Origin: Chitinophagaceae bacterium
GTDB taxonomy: Bacteria; Bacteroidota; Bacteroidia; Chitinophagales; Chitinophagaceae
Direction: 5' to 3'
DNA: 64,000 nucleotides
Assembly (NCBI GenBank): GCA_022843585.1
Contig: JALHNJ010000001.1
Span: forward strand, 372,001-436,000
The notes under the pieces were generated by a model, which had not been told where the DNA came from, did not search any database, and saw only the letters and a list, made by a program, of their open reading frames with translations. The position numbers were made by a program, and so were the translations under genes. Of this stretch, positions 8,755 through 17,441 are shown piece after piece. Each line of letters begins with the position of its first letter. Position 1 is the stretch's first letter.

Positions 8755-9873
8755 ATGGCCAATAAGTTTGCAATCTTTACCAGGCGTTTTTTTATTTATA
8801 CTAACATAGCGGTTGTAATTTTCTTTTTACTGTCTTGTTTGGCATCATCTCTTAATCCAGGAAAATGGTGGTTCATTTCTTTTTTAAGCCTGGCTTTTCC
8901 TTTTTTACTGGTGGCCGTTATTACATTTGCTATAACATGGTTGATGGTGTTAAAGCCCCGGTTGGCTATTATTTCAGGGGTGGCATTAGTATTGGGGATT
9001 AAAAGCATTATTGTGTTTTTTGCTTTTCATGCACCAACTTCATTTAAATCTAAAAAGGAACAAGGAAATCTACGGATAGTAAGCTGGAATGTAGCCCGGT
9101 TTATTGAATTAAAACGTAACACCAATAAAGGGAGCCAGACAAGATTAAAAATGCTGGAATTGATCAAACAGCAAAATGCAGATGTGCTTTGTTTGCAAGA
9201 ATTTCATACCTCTCTTGACTCTTCTTATTACAACAATATAAAAGCTGTTCAGGATCTAGGCTATCAGCATTTTTATTTTTCTTTTGATACGGATGGCGAT
9301 AATCACTTTTACAGCTCTATTATTTTTTCCCGCTACCCAATTGTTGACAATGGTAAAATTCGTTACCCTCGTCCTAGTTTACCGGATGCACTGATCCATG
9401 CAGACATTAAAATAGGTGCTGATACTATCCGTATTTATACAACCCACCTGCAATCATTACAGCTTGGCAAAAATGATTATGATAGAATTGGAAAAATAAA
9501 AAGTGGGGAAGACAGCCTGGTGGCCAATTCGAGAAATATTTTATCAAAAATTAAACGGGGCTTTACTAACCGCAGCCTGCAGGCAGATGTGGTGAGTGAG
9601 GTAATTGGCGATAGCCCACATCCTGTTTTGTTTGCTGCTGATTTGAATGATGTGCCTAATTCGTATACCTATGCAACGGTGCGGGGTAGCCTGCAGGATG
9701 CTTTTTTGAAAAAAGGATTTGGCATTGGCCGCACTTTTTCCGCATTATCACCCACACTTCGTATTGATTATATTTTTGCCGATAAAAATTTTAAGATCAA
9801 CCAGTTTAACCGCATTGTTCGAAGATATTCCGATCATTATATGATAGTGGCAGATGTAGAGTTAAAGAAATGA
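8755..9873 (+). CDS. Membrane-anchored endonuclease/exonuclease/phosphatase (EEP) family hydrolase
   Basis: Protein of 372 residues. Residues about 8-90 form three hydrophobic segments; the rest is an EEP domain with the metal and catalytic signatures SWNVARF, DVLCLQEFH (Glu of the metal site), IYTTHLQS, FAADLNDVPNS and the C-terminal DHYMIVADVEL (catalytic Asp-His). This architecture is common in Bacteroidota and the substrate (DNA, phospholipid or phosphate ester) cannot be told from the sequence. It follows the rhomboid pair but 127 bases away, so co-transcription is uncertain. Confidence 0.85.
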   Translation: MANKFAIFTRRFFIYTNIAVVIFFLLSCLASSLNPGKWWFISFLSLAFPFLLVAVITFAITWLMVLKPRLAIISGVALVLGIKSIIVFFAFHAPTSFKSKKEQGNLRIVSWNVARFIELKRNTNKGSQTRLKMLELIKQQNADVLCLQEFHTSLDSSYYNNIKAVQDLGYQHFYFSFDTDGDNHFYSSIIFSRYPIVDNGKIRYPRPSLPDALIHADIKIGADTIRIYTTHLQSLQLGKNDYDRIGKIKSGEDSLVANSRNILSKIKRGFTNRSLQADVVSEVIGDSPHPVLFAADLNDVPNSYTYATVRGSLQDAFLKKGFGIGRTFSALSPTLRIDYIFADKNFKINQFNRIVRRYSDHYMIVADVELKK

Positions 9874-9908
9874 GTCTTTAGTCGGGAGTTTAGAGTCGGA
9901 AGTTGGCG
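9872..9908. repeat. Heptad AGTC-type short repeat
   Basis: Five heptad units of the pattern nnnAGTy (GAGTC, TTTAGTC, GGGAGTT, TAGAGTC, GGAAGTT) begin at the stop codon of the EEP gene. The same heptads occur at 11172-11194, 16358-16389 and 45958-45991. Confidence 0.55.
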
Positions 9909-9944
9909 TGCAAAGGTCCCTGACTCCGCTGTGGGCATAACAAA

Positions 9945-9985
9945 TAAAAATTCTCTGCGAACCCCGTGCCCTCTGCGTGAAAAAG
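9945..9985. repeat. CTCTGCG-type dispersed repeat
   Basis: Two CTCTGCG units separated by AACCCCGTGCC, followed by an A-rich run. A related segment (TGTGTTCTCTGCGG) is at 16556-16572. Such 'CTCTGCG/CGCAGAG' repeats are known as dispersed intergenic repeats in several bacteria; the function is unknown. Confidence 0.4.
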
Positions 9986-10059
9986 CTATCTTTGAAACAA
10001 TGAAACACATTGTATTTCATACTTCTTATTGCTGTTGTCCCTGTTGACAGCATAATTGC

Positions 10060-10067
10060 TACTTTTG
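10060..10067 (+). promoter_or_regulatory. -7 promoter element for cysS
   Basis: TACTTTTG, an exact TAnnTTTG match, 52 bases before the cysS ATG. A TTG at 10035-10037 (22-base spacing) could be the -33 element. Confidence 0.45.
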
Positions 10068-10119
10068 CCGTGCCGGCACAATACCCATTTCAATTTTTCC
10101 ATTTTAGCCAATCAGTATT

Positions 10120-11613
10120 ATGAGTGAACTGAAGATTTATAACACTTTATCAAGAACAAAAGAGCCTTTTGAACCACTAACACCCAACCATGTTGGTTTA
10201 TATGTTTGCGGCCCTACTGTTTACAGCGATGTACATTTAGGAAATTGCCGCACTTTTATTTCATTCGATATTATTTATCGCTACCTGAAATATGTTGGGT
10301 ATAAAGTGAGGTATGTGCGAAACATAACTGATGCTGGTCACTTAGAAGGAGACAGAGATGAGGGTGATGATAAATTCTCCAAGAAAGCAAGACTGGAGCA
10401 ATTGGAGCCCATGGAAATTGTACAACGCTACACTGTAGGCTTTCATAAAGTGATGGAGTTGTTCAATACATTACCACCAACGATTGAGCCAACTGCAACC
10501 GGCCACATTACCGAACAAATAAAAATGGCGCAGCAGATCATTGATAATGGTTATGCGTATGTGGTGGATGGTACCGTTTATTTTGATGTGGAGAAGTATA
10601 ATAAAGAAAAGCCTTACGGTATTTTGACCAATAGAAAATTGGAAGACTTGCTGGAAGGCACAAGAGAACTCGGTGGGCAAGATGAAAAAAAAGGACGACT
10701 GGATTTTGCACTTTGGATAAAAGCAGGTCCGGAACATTTGATGCAATGGCCATCGCCATGGGGAATGGGTTTTCCCGGCTGGCATATTGAATGCTCGGCC
10801 ATGAGTGAAAAATATTTGGGAAAACAATTTGATATACATGGTGGAGGAATGGATCTGGCCGCCACACATCATACCAATGAAATTGCGCAATCACAAGCTT
10901 GCTATAAAGTATCACCGGTAAAATACTGGATGCATACCAACATGCTTACAGTAAATGGTGTACGAATGAGTAAGAGTGCTGGTAATGGTTTTTTGCCGGA
11001 AGAATTATTCAGTGGCTCACATCCATTATTAGAAAAAGCATATTCGCCGATGAATGTCCGCTTCTTTATGTTGCAGACGCATTATCGTAGTACATTGGAC
11101 TTTAGTAATGAAGCATTGCAAGCGGCAGAGAAGGGGTTGAAAAGGTTGTGGGACGCTTATGAAAAGTTGGCAGTCATGAGTCATGAGTCGGGAACAGATT
11201 CTGTAGATGCAGAGCTTGATGCGAAGGTGAAGGGTTTGGTTGCCGAGTTTGATGAACACATGAATGATGACTTTAATACTGCAAGAGTATTGGCCAGTAT
11301 GTTTGAATTAGTGCCGGTCATTAATTCTATAAAAGATAAAACGATCCCGTTGTCGGCGTTGTCAAAAGAAACGTTGACATTGCTACAAACCAAATTCAAA
11401 AGTTATTTGGAGGATGTATTTGGATTGAAACCTTCTAATGAAGCAGACAATACCAAATTGCAAGGTGTAATGCAATTGCTTATTGACATTCGCAAAGAAG
11501 CCAAGACAAAAAAGGATTTTGCAACTTCTGATAAAATAAGAAACCAGCTTGCTGAATTAGGAATTACGTTGAAGGATGAGAAAGGCGGAGATATGAGCTG
11601 GTCTGCCGACTAA
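10120..11613 (+). CDS. cysS: Cysteinyl-tRNA synthetase
   Basis: Class I aminoacyl-tRNA synthetase of 497 residues, full length. It loads Cys onto tRNA-Cys in the cytoplasm. Visible signatures are Cys30 (zinc ligand) in YVCGPTVYSDVHLGN with the HIGH-type motif at 37-42, WHIECSAM and the second zinc region HHTNEIAQS, and the KMSKS loop as Arg282-Met-Ser-Lys-Ser286. Around residues 352-359 the sequence VMSHESG is encoded by a heptad repeat (11172-11194) of a kind also found between genes, so a short in-frame insertion is likely in the linker before the anticodon-binding helical domain. A hairpin terminator follows the stop codon. Confidence 0.95.
   Translation: MSELKIYNTLSRTKEPFEPLTPNHVGLYVCGPTVYSDVHLGNCRTFISFDIIYRYLKYVGYKVRYVRNITDAGHLEGDRDEGDDKFSKKARLEQLEPMEIVQRYTVGFHKVMELFNTLPPTIEPTATGHITEQIKMAQQIIDNGYAYVVDGTVYFDVEKYNKEKPYGILTNRKLEDLLEGTRELGGQDEKKGRLDFALWIKAGPEHLMQWPSPWGMGFPGWHIECSAMSEKYLGKQFDIHGGGMDLAATHHTNEIAQSQACYKVSPVKYWMHTNMLTVNGVRMSKSAGNGFLPEELFSGSHPLLEKAYSPMNVRFFMLQTHYRSTLDFSNEALQAAEKGLKRLWDAYEKLAVMSHESGTDSVDAELDAKVKGLVAEFDEHMNDDFNTARVLASMFELVPVINSIKDKTIPLSALSKETLTLLQTKFKSYLEDVFGLKPSNEADNTKLQGVMQLLIDIRKEAKTKKDFATSDKIRNQLAELGITLKDEKGGDMSWSAD
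11172..11194. repeat. Heptad repeat inside cysS
   Basis: CAGTCAT, GAGTCAT and GAGTCGG in tandem within the cysS reading frame. They match the heptads at 9872, 16358 and 45958 and fall in a variable linker of the enzyme. Confidence 0.5.
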
Positions 11614-11634
11614 TTACTACTTTATTTTAATATG

Positions 11635-11666
11635 ATGCCCGTTCTTTTCGTAGAATGGGCATTTTT
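11635..11666 (+). terminator. Terminator of cysS
   Basis: Hairpin with an 11-bp stem (ATGCCCGTTCT against AGAATGGGCAT, one G-U pair) followed by five T, 21 bases after the cysS stop codon. Confidence 0.8.
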
Positions 11667-11795
11667 ATACCAACCGTTAAACACAATTCACTCCGTTTAA
11701 ACTACAATTCACTCCATTCACCAGTTTATTCATTCCTTCCTGCACATCCCCGGCCATTTGGTTTTGTTATTCTATTAAACAAAAATTAATCAATT

Positions 11796-12812
11796 ATGAA
11801 ACCAAATCAGTTTTTTAAAAAAGCAGGTCTTGTATTGGCCTTAGGCTTACCACTAGTATTTACCAGTTGCGATAAAGATGATGATGACTCAACTGTTCCG
11901 CCAAAAACAATTACGGAAACAGTAGTAGAGGGTGCCAATTTTACATTGCTGGAAGCGGCGGTGGTAAAGGCAGGGTATGCAGGTTTACTCGGAACAACAG
12001 CTAATCTTACCGTTTTTGCTCCTAATGATGATGCTTTTCGCCAGTTAGATATTACTGGTGATGGAGTACCGGATTTAGATACAGAAGCAAAGATTAATGC
12101 GTTAACCGGTGCTGGCTTAGATCTGTTGAGAGCTGTTCTTAATTATCATGTGCTTACATCAAGAGTACCTGCCAGTGCAATTACTACTGCCGGAATTTCA
12201 TCTCCTACATATGCAACTGCCGGAGCAGGGCCTACACTATATGCAAAAATAAATGGGGGCAAAGCGTATATAAATGGAGTTGAGGTAGTGCAGGCGGATG
12301 TTTCTGCGAGCAATGGTATCATTCATGTAATTAATAGAGTATTGGTGCCACCAGCTACCACCATTACAGGAACTGTAGCGGCTAATCCTAATTTTTCAAG
12401 ATTGCTATATGCTATCAACCGTGTAAAAAATAATGGCGGTGCTGATATTGCAGCAGCTTTAAGCGGTGCTGGTCCGTTCACTGTTTTTGCACCAACCAAT
12501 GCGGCCTTTACGGCTAGTGGTTTTGCTACTGATGCCTCATTGGATGCGGTTCCGGTTGCAACTTTACAAAGCATCTTACTACATCATGCAGTAGGCGCAA
12601 GAGTATTCTCTTCAGACCTCGCTGCGGGTACGGTGAACAGCCTTCTTACTGCAACAGATGCTACTAAAACATTGACCATTAATTTAACAGGTCCTGCGGT
12701 GTATGGTGCCGGAAACGGAGCCGCTTCAGCAACCTGGCCAAAGATTACCGGTGTTAACCTGATGCAAACCAATGGTGTTGTACATGTTATTGACCGGGTG
12801 ATACTCCCATAA
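11796..12812 (+). CDS. Lipoprotein with two fasciclin (FAS1) domains
   Basis: Protein of 338 residues. The N-terminal signal ends in a lipobox (PLVFTSC, Cys25), followed by an acidic DKDDDD stretch of the kind that accompanies surface-exposed lipoproteins in this phylum. Two FAS1 domains follow, about 45-185 and 190-338, each with the FAS1 boxes (LTVFAPNDDAF and FTVFAPTNAAF; VLNYHVLTSRV and LLHHAVGARV; IIHVINRVLVPP and VVHVIDRVILP). FAS1 proteins mediate adhesion or matrix contacts. A stable hairpin separates it from the downstream histidine kinase gene. Confidence 0.9.
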   Translation: MKPNQFFKKAGLVLALGLPLVFTSCDKDDDDSTVPPKTITETVVEGANFTLLEAAVVKAGYAGLLGTTANLTVFAPNDDAFRQLDITGDGVPDLDTEAKINALTGAGLDLLRAVLNYHVLTSRVPASAITTAGISSPTYATAGAGPTLYAKINGGKAYINGVEVVQADVSASNGIIHVINRVLVPPATTITGTVAANPNFSRLLYAINRVKNNGGADIAAALSGAGPFTVFAPTNAAFTASGFATDASLDAVPVATLQSILLHHAVGARVFSSDLAAGTVNSLLTATDATKTLTINLTGPAVYGAGNGAASATWPKITGVNLMQTNGVVHVIDRVILP

Positions 12813-12841
12813 AAAAATTACCCCTATCATGGAAAACCATT

Positions 12842-12879
12842 ATCAGTCCTGTTCGTTATTTATAGCGGGCAGGACTGAT
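12842..12879 (+). other. Long hairpin directly before the histidine-kinase start codon
   Basis: Arms 12842-12858 and 12863-12879 pair over about 17 bp (including G-U pairs) with a four-base loop. The hairpin ends five bases before the ATG at 12885. It has no T-run, so it is a weak terminator on the plus strand. It could instead control translation of the kinase or protect the upstream mRNA end. Confidence 0.55.
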
Positions 12880-12884
12880 TAAAT

Positions 12885-13925
12885 ATGGGCACTATGTTAT
12901 TTAACCATAAATACCGCTACCTCTTTATTGCCATTCTTTCTGCATACACTTTTTTAAATACAGTGTTATGCGATGTGTATTATTACTTCAATATTGAAAT
13001 TGAATGGTATTATGCACTGTTGACTATTTCCGGTATAACCTTTCTCACATGGGAAGGCAATCGTCTTATTAAACCGTATTTTAAAAGAAAATTTTTAGCA
13101 CAAAAAGGAAAAATTCATTTTTTAGGTTTCTTTTTCCTGGCAGGAAATGTAGTAGCACCGCTATCTGCTTTACTGGTAGTTTTTTTGGTGGGTAATATTT
13201 TTCACGGCTATACCTGGGAGCAAAACAGCAATCCACTTAAATTAAATATCATCTATGCCAGCCTCATTAATCTTTTCTTTCATTTACTAAATGCCATTTT
13301 ATTTTTCTTCCGGGAGTATAAAAGGCATTGGATGGAAGTGGAAGACCTGCGAAAAAAAACTACACAAGCACAGGTGCAATTAGTTAAAAGTCAGATTAAC
13401 CCACATTTTTTATTCAATAATCTTAATGTACTATCGGGGATGGTTATAAAAAATAACCCGGAGGCCAATCATTTTATTGAAGAGTTTTCAAAAGTGTACC
13501 GGTACATATTAAGTAACCAGGATAAAGAATTGGTAGAATTAAAATCAGAGTTGGAATTTATCACACCGTATCTTTTTCTTTTACAAAAAAGATTTGATGA
13601 AGGCCTTGTAATTAGTATAAACATACCGGAGCATTATAAAACCTGGCATGTGGTACCCGCCGCCTTACAAATGCTGATTGAAAATGCCATCAAGCATAAT
13701 ATAGTAAGCAGGAATAAGCCCTTGCATATTGATATACATGCCAATGGCAGCCAAACATTGGTAGTAAAGAATAACCTGCAGCCCCGCCAAATGGTGGAGC
13801 CCTCTACCAAAATTGGATTACAGAATATTAAAAAAAGATATGAGCTTATCAGCGGAAGAGATATTGATATAAAAAAAACAGCAACCGAATTTGAAGTAAG
13901 CCTGCCGCTGCTCAACTTAAATTGA
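12885..13925 (+). CDS. LytS/YpdA-type sensor histidine kinase
   Basis: Protein of 346 residues with four predicted membrane helices in the first about 150 residues and no obvious extracellular sensor domain. The cytoplasmic part has the His-kinase-LytS motif QINPHFLFNNLN with the phospho-accepting His174, and a shortened HATPase region containing LQMLIENAIKHN and GLQNIKKRYEL. It is expected to phosphorylate the LytTR regulator encoded directly downstream (five bases between the stop codon and the chosen start). ATG at 12885 or 12894 are both possible starts. The signal sensed is unknown. Confidence 0.9.
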   Translation: MGTMLFNHKYRYLFIAILSAYTFLNTVLCDVYYYFNIEIEWYYALLTISGITFLTWEGNRLIKPYFKRKFLAQKGKIHFLGFFFLAGNVVAPLSALLVVFLVGNIFHGYTWEQNSNPLKLNIIYASLINLFFHLLNAILFFFREYKRHWMEVEDLRKKTTQAQVQLVKSQINPHFLFNNLNVLSGMVIKNNPEANHFIEEFSKVYRYILSNQDKELVELKSELEFITPYLFLLQKRFDEGLVISINIPEHYKTWHVVPAALQMLIENAIKHNIVSRNKPLHIDIHANGSQTLVVKNNLQPRQMVEPSTKIGLQNIKKRYELISGRDIDIKKTATEFEVSLPLLNLN

Positions 13926-13930
13926 TACGT

Positions 13931-14683
13931 ATGAAAATAGTAATAGTAGAGGATGAAAAGCTGGCTGCCGAAAGGCTTCAAACCATATTAAAAGAATATG
14001 ATAAGGACGCAGAAGTAGTTGCCTGCCTCGAAAGTATTGAAGAAACAGTTCAATATTTTAAACTGCATCCGCATCCGGATTTATTATTGCTGGATATTCA
14101 TTTATCCGACGGGCCAAGTTTTGAAATTTTTAAACAAGTTAACTATAACAAGCCAATAATATTTACAACGGCTTACGATCAGTATGCATTAGAAGCTTTT
14201 AAACTATTCAGTATCGATTATATTTTAAAACCCGTTACGCTGGAGGCATTGGCTGCAGCTATCAATAAATTAAAATCATTAGAGGGTACTTTCACTGCTG
14301 TTGATTTCAGGCAACTGGCACCAGCACTTGCCGCAGAAAAATACAAAAAACGTTTTTTAGGAAAAGTAGGGCAACGACTTTTTTTCTTAGAATCCAGCAA
14401 TATCGCTTTTTTCCAGGCCGATAATAAAATTGTTCATGTAGTAGATAAGGAAGGCAACAGATATGTGGTGGATTATACCATGGAGCAATTAGAAGATGTA
14501 TTGAACCCGCAACATTTCTTCCGCCTCAACCGCAGCTTTATTGTACATATAGATGCAATACAACAAGTAAAACCATATTACAACAGCCGGCTAAAACTTT
14601 CTGTAAAGGGAAGTACGCAGCAAGATGAAATGATCATAAGCCGGGAACGGGTAGCACATTTTCGGGCCTGGGCTGAGGCATGA
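13931..14683 (+). CDS. LytTR-family response regulator
   Basis: Protein of 250 residues from the ATG at 13931; an in-frame TTG at 13922 overlaps the kinase stop codon but adds only three residues. The receiver domain (1-120) has the acidic pair Glu7-Asp8, phospho-Asp55 in LLLLDIHLSDG, a Thr in FTTAYDQ and Lys in ILKPV. The LytTR DNA-binding domain (about 145-245) contains FFRLNRSFIVH. It partners with the adjacent LytS-type kinase; target genes cannot be deduced from the window. Confidence 0.92.
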   Translation: MKIVIVEDEKLAAERLQTILKEYDKDAEVVACLESIEETVQYFKLHPHPDLLLLDIHLSDGPSFEIFKQVNYNKPIIFTTAYDQYALEAFKLFSIDYILKPVTLEALAAAINKLKSLEGTFTAVDFRQLAPALAAEKYKKRFLGKVGQRLFFLESSNIAFFQADNKIVHVVDKEGNRYVVDYTMEQLEDVLNPQHFFRLNRSFIVHIDAIQQVKPYYNSRLKLSVKGSTQQDEMIISRERVAHFRAWAEA

Positions 14684-14773
14684 AAGTAAACTTCTAGCCA
14701 AAACAAAAACACTGATGGAGGCCTGCTGCCAATTTAAAATACTGTAATTTGTTCCTCACAAAACAGTAGCAGC

Positions 14774-16354
14774 ATGTCAACCAAAATCTTTCATTTTATC
14801 ACTGCATTATTTTTATCCATCCCCCTCCTTGCACAAATACCAAAAGCCCCTGAGAAAAAAGAAGGAGAAGGTCAATTTGCACAACTCATCATTCGAGGGG
14901 TAACATTAATAAATGGTAATGGAGCACCACCTATTGGTCCGGTAGATATTGTAATTGAAAAAAATCGTATTGTACAAGTAGCCAGTGCCGGTAGTCCGGG
15001 TATGCCACCAAGTAAGAGCCGACCTAAATTAAAAGAAGGCGGCAAAGAATTGAATTGCGAAGGTATGTATGCATTGCCGGGCTTTGTAGATATGCATGGA
15101 CATATTGGAGGAAGCGGGCAAGGCACTCCGGCTGAATATGTTTTTAAATTATGGATGGCACATGGCATTACTACTGTAAGAGATCCATCAGCAGGTAATG
15201 GATTAGATTGGACACTGGATGAAAAAAGATTAAGTGCCGAAAATAAAATTACTGCACCCCGGTTATTAGCCTACACCGCTTTTGGTTCGGGTGCTAAACA
15301 ACCAATCAATACACCTGAACTGGCTATTGAATGGGTAAGAGAAAATGCAAAGAAAGGTGCCGATGGAATAAAATTTTTTGGTGCAGCACCGGAGATCATG
15401 GATGCGGCATTACGGGAAAATAAAAAACTGGGTCTTCGTTCCTGCTGTCATCATGCACAAATGTCCGTAGCAAGATGGAATGTGGTGAACAGTGCAAAAG
15501 CAGGCCTTACATCAATGGAACATTGGTATGGCTTGCCCGAAGCATTGTTTACCGATAGAACCGTACAAAATTATCCGGCGGATTATAATTATGCGAATGA
15601 ATCACATCGCTTTGAAGAAGCTGGTAAATTATGGAAGCAAGCCGCAGCACCTTACAGCGAACATTGGAATAAAGTGATGAATGAATTATTAGCACTTGAT
15701 TTCACACTCGATCCTACGTTTAATATTTACGATGCCAACCGTGACCTGCACCGTACAAGAAGGGCCGAGTGGCATGAGCATTATACATTGCCATCACTCT
15801 GGAAATTTTTTGAACCAAGCCGGGAGTCGCATGGCTCTTATTGGTTCAATTGGGGAACGGAACAGGAAATTGCCTGGAAAGAAAATTATCGGTTGTGGAT
15901 GACGTTTGTAAATGAATATAAGAATCGTGGCGGCAGAGTAACTACCGGTTCCGATAATGGATTTATTTATCAAACCTATGGCTTTGGTTATGTGCGGGAA
16001 TTGGAATTGTTGCGGGAAGGCGGCTTTCATCCGTTGGAAGTAATTCGCAGTGCCACACTCAGTGGTGCGCAGGCGTTAGGAATGGATAAAGAAATTGGAA
16101 CGGTAGAAGCAGGCAAGCTGGCCGACATTGTAATTGTGGATGCCAACCCATTGGAAAATTTTCAATACCTCTATGGCACGGGTGCTATTTATATGAATGA
16201 TAAAAATGAAGTAGTACGCAAAGGCGGAGTAAAGTATACTATCAAAGACGGAATTATTTATGACGCCAAAAAATTACTGGATGATGTAAAAAAGATGGTA
16301 GATGAAGAAAAAGCAAAAACAGGATGGAAGTTGTTGCAGCCGGGAGTGAAATGA
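14774..16354 (+). CDS. Secreted amidohydrolase-family protein
   Basis: Metal-dependent hydrolase of 526 residues with a signal peptide (cleavage near LLAQ, residues 18-21). The amidohydrolase TIM-barrel signatures are His108-Gly-His110 (DMHGHIGG), Lys200 in GADGIKFFG (candidate carboxylated metal-bridging Lys), CCHHAQ, EHWYG and the Asp in TTGSDNGF, followed by the C-terminal GTVEAGKLADIVIVD typical of imidazolonepropionase/aryldialkylphosphatase-related enzymes. Periplasmic or secreted; the substrate is not predictable. Stands alone between the LytTR regulator and a repeat-rich gap. Confidence 0.85.
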   Translation: MSTKIFHFITALFLSIPLLAQIPKAPEKKEGEGQFAQLIIRGVTLINGNGAPPIGPVDIVIEKNRIVQVASAGSPGMPPSKSRPKLKEGGKELNCEGMYALPGFVDMHGHIGGSGQGTPAEYVFKLWMAHGITTVRDPSAGNGLDWTLDEKRLSAENKITAPRLLAYTAFGSGAKQPINTPELAIEWVRENAKKGADGIKFFGAAPEIMDAALRENKKLGLRSCCHHAQMSVARWNVVNSAKAGLTSMEHWYGLPEALFTDRTVQNYPADYNYANESHRFEEAGKLWKQAAAPYSEHWNKVMNELLALDFTLDPTFNIYDANRDLHRTRRAEWHEHYTLPSLWKFFEPSRESHGSYWFNWGTEQEIAWKENYRLWMTFVNEYKNRGGRVTTGSDNGFIYQTYGFGYVRELELLREGGFHPLEVIRSATLSGAQALGMDKEIGTVEAGKLADIVIVDANPLENFQYLYGTGAIYMNDKNEVVRKGGVKYTIKDGIIYDAKKLLDDVKKMVDEEKAKTGWKLLQPGVK

Positions 16355-16357
16355 TTT

Positions 16358-16389
16358 CGGAGTCATTAGTCGGGAGTCAGGAGTAGTCG
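16358..16389. repeat. Heptad AGTC-type repeat
   Basis: Tandem heptads CGGAGTC, ATTAGTC, GGGAGTC, AGGAGTA just after the amidohydrolase stop codon; same family as at 9872, 11172 and 45958. Confidence 0.55.
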
Positions 16390-16488
16390 TAAATTTTATT
16401 TCAGTGTTTCTGTGCTTCAGTGGCATTGTTATTTTACCATCTGCATTGCAACTATCAGCCCAATTGCGTCGCACTCTTCATCGTTCTG

Positions 16489-16510
16489 CCTGCCTGCCGG
16501 CTAAGGCAGG
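16489..16510. repeat. Palindromic CCTGCC...GGCAGG element
   Basis: Inverted repeat CCTGCC / GGCAGG around a GC-rich loop (TGCCGGCTAA). A related palindrome is inserted in frame in the propeller gene at 21220-21240. Confidence 0.55.
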
Positions 16511-16537
16511 TTCGCTACTGAGCACTTTCTCAGCGAA

Positions 16538-16572
16538 CTCTGTATTGTATTTAATCTGTGTTCTCTGCGGTT
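16538..16572. repeat. CTCTG-type dispersed repeat
   Basis: Segment with CTCTGTA and GTTCTCTGCGG close to the start of the AlkA-like gene; resembles 9945-9985. The rest of the 237-base gap 16355-16591 shows no gene. Confidence 0.35.
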
Positions 16573-16591
16573 TAATAAAATAAATAATTAA

Positions 16592-17230
16592 ATGGACTAT
16601 ATCATTCACCTTTCAAAAGACAAGAAGCTTAAAAAACTTGTTGAGAATGGCCAAACACACAAACTAATAAAAAGAAAAAACATCTGCACCTATCTCTGCG
16701 CTTCCATCATGAGTCAGCAGTTATCCACCAAAGTTGCTGATGTAATTTATAAACGGTTCCTTACTTTATATGGCGACAAAGAACCAACTGCACAACAAAT
16801 ACTCGACACCCCTTTTGAAAAATTACGAGCCATTGGTTTATCTAACAACAAGGTGAGTTATGTAAAAAATGTAGCCCAGTTTGAAACAGCGTTTGGTATG
16901 GATGCCAAGAAGCTGGCTAAAATGACCAATGATGAAGTGATAGAATACCTCATCGTAATAAAAGGAGTGGGAAGATGGACAATAGAAATGCTGCTGATGT
17001 TTGCTCTCGGAAGAGAAGATGTATTCGCCGTAGATGATCTCGGTATTCAAAACGCCATGATCAAATTATACAAGCTCGACAATACCGATAAAAAGAAACT
17101 AAAAGAAGATATGCTCCGCCTCTCCAAAAAATGGAGCCCTTACCGCACTTATGCCTGTGTGCATTTATGGCGATGGAAAGACAATGTGCCGGTTGTGAAA
17201 GAGAAAAGACCGAAGGAAAAGATCAAATAG
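16592..17230 (+). CDS. DNA-3-methyladenine glycosylase II-like (HhH-GPD)
   Basis: Base-excision repair glycosylase of 212 residues, the compact form without the AlkA N-terminal domain. The helix-hairpin-helix is in YLIVIKGVGRWTIEMLLMFALGR, and the catalytic Asp is Asp149 in VFAVDDLGIQNAM, equivalent to Asp238 of E. coli AlkA. It removes alkylated purines from DNA. The C-terminus contains WSPYRTYACVHLWRW, usual for this family. The upstream gap is filled with dispersed repeats and no clear promoter is seen. Confidence 0.9.
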   Translation: MDYIIHLSKDKKLKKLVENGQTHKLIKRKNICTYLCASIMSQQLSTKVADVIYKRFLTLYGDKEPTAQQILDTPFEKLRAIGLSNNKVSYVKNVAQFETAFGMDAKKLAKMTNDEVIEYLIVIKGVGRWTIEMLLMFALGREDVFAVDDLGIQNAMIKLYKLDNTDKKKLKEDMLRLSKKWSPYRTYACVHLWRWKDNVPVVKEKRPKEKIK

Positions 17231-17441
17231 TCCCTGCGACTTTTATCATTACGTATTATACATTGAAGCTGATTATTCCTCCCACAAAATTTTTGTATAT
17301 AAGCTCTGTTGCAAAAGGGGTTACTATAAAAATGGCAGAGCTGATATTTTTTTCTTCTCCTTGTAATTTTTAATGAGGTGTTGCTACTAATTATCCGTTA
17401 ACAGTCCGGACAATTAAAAACGTTTAATAAACATTATTAAA

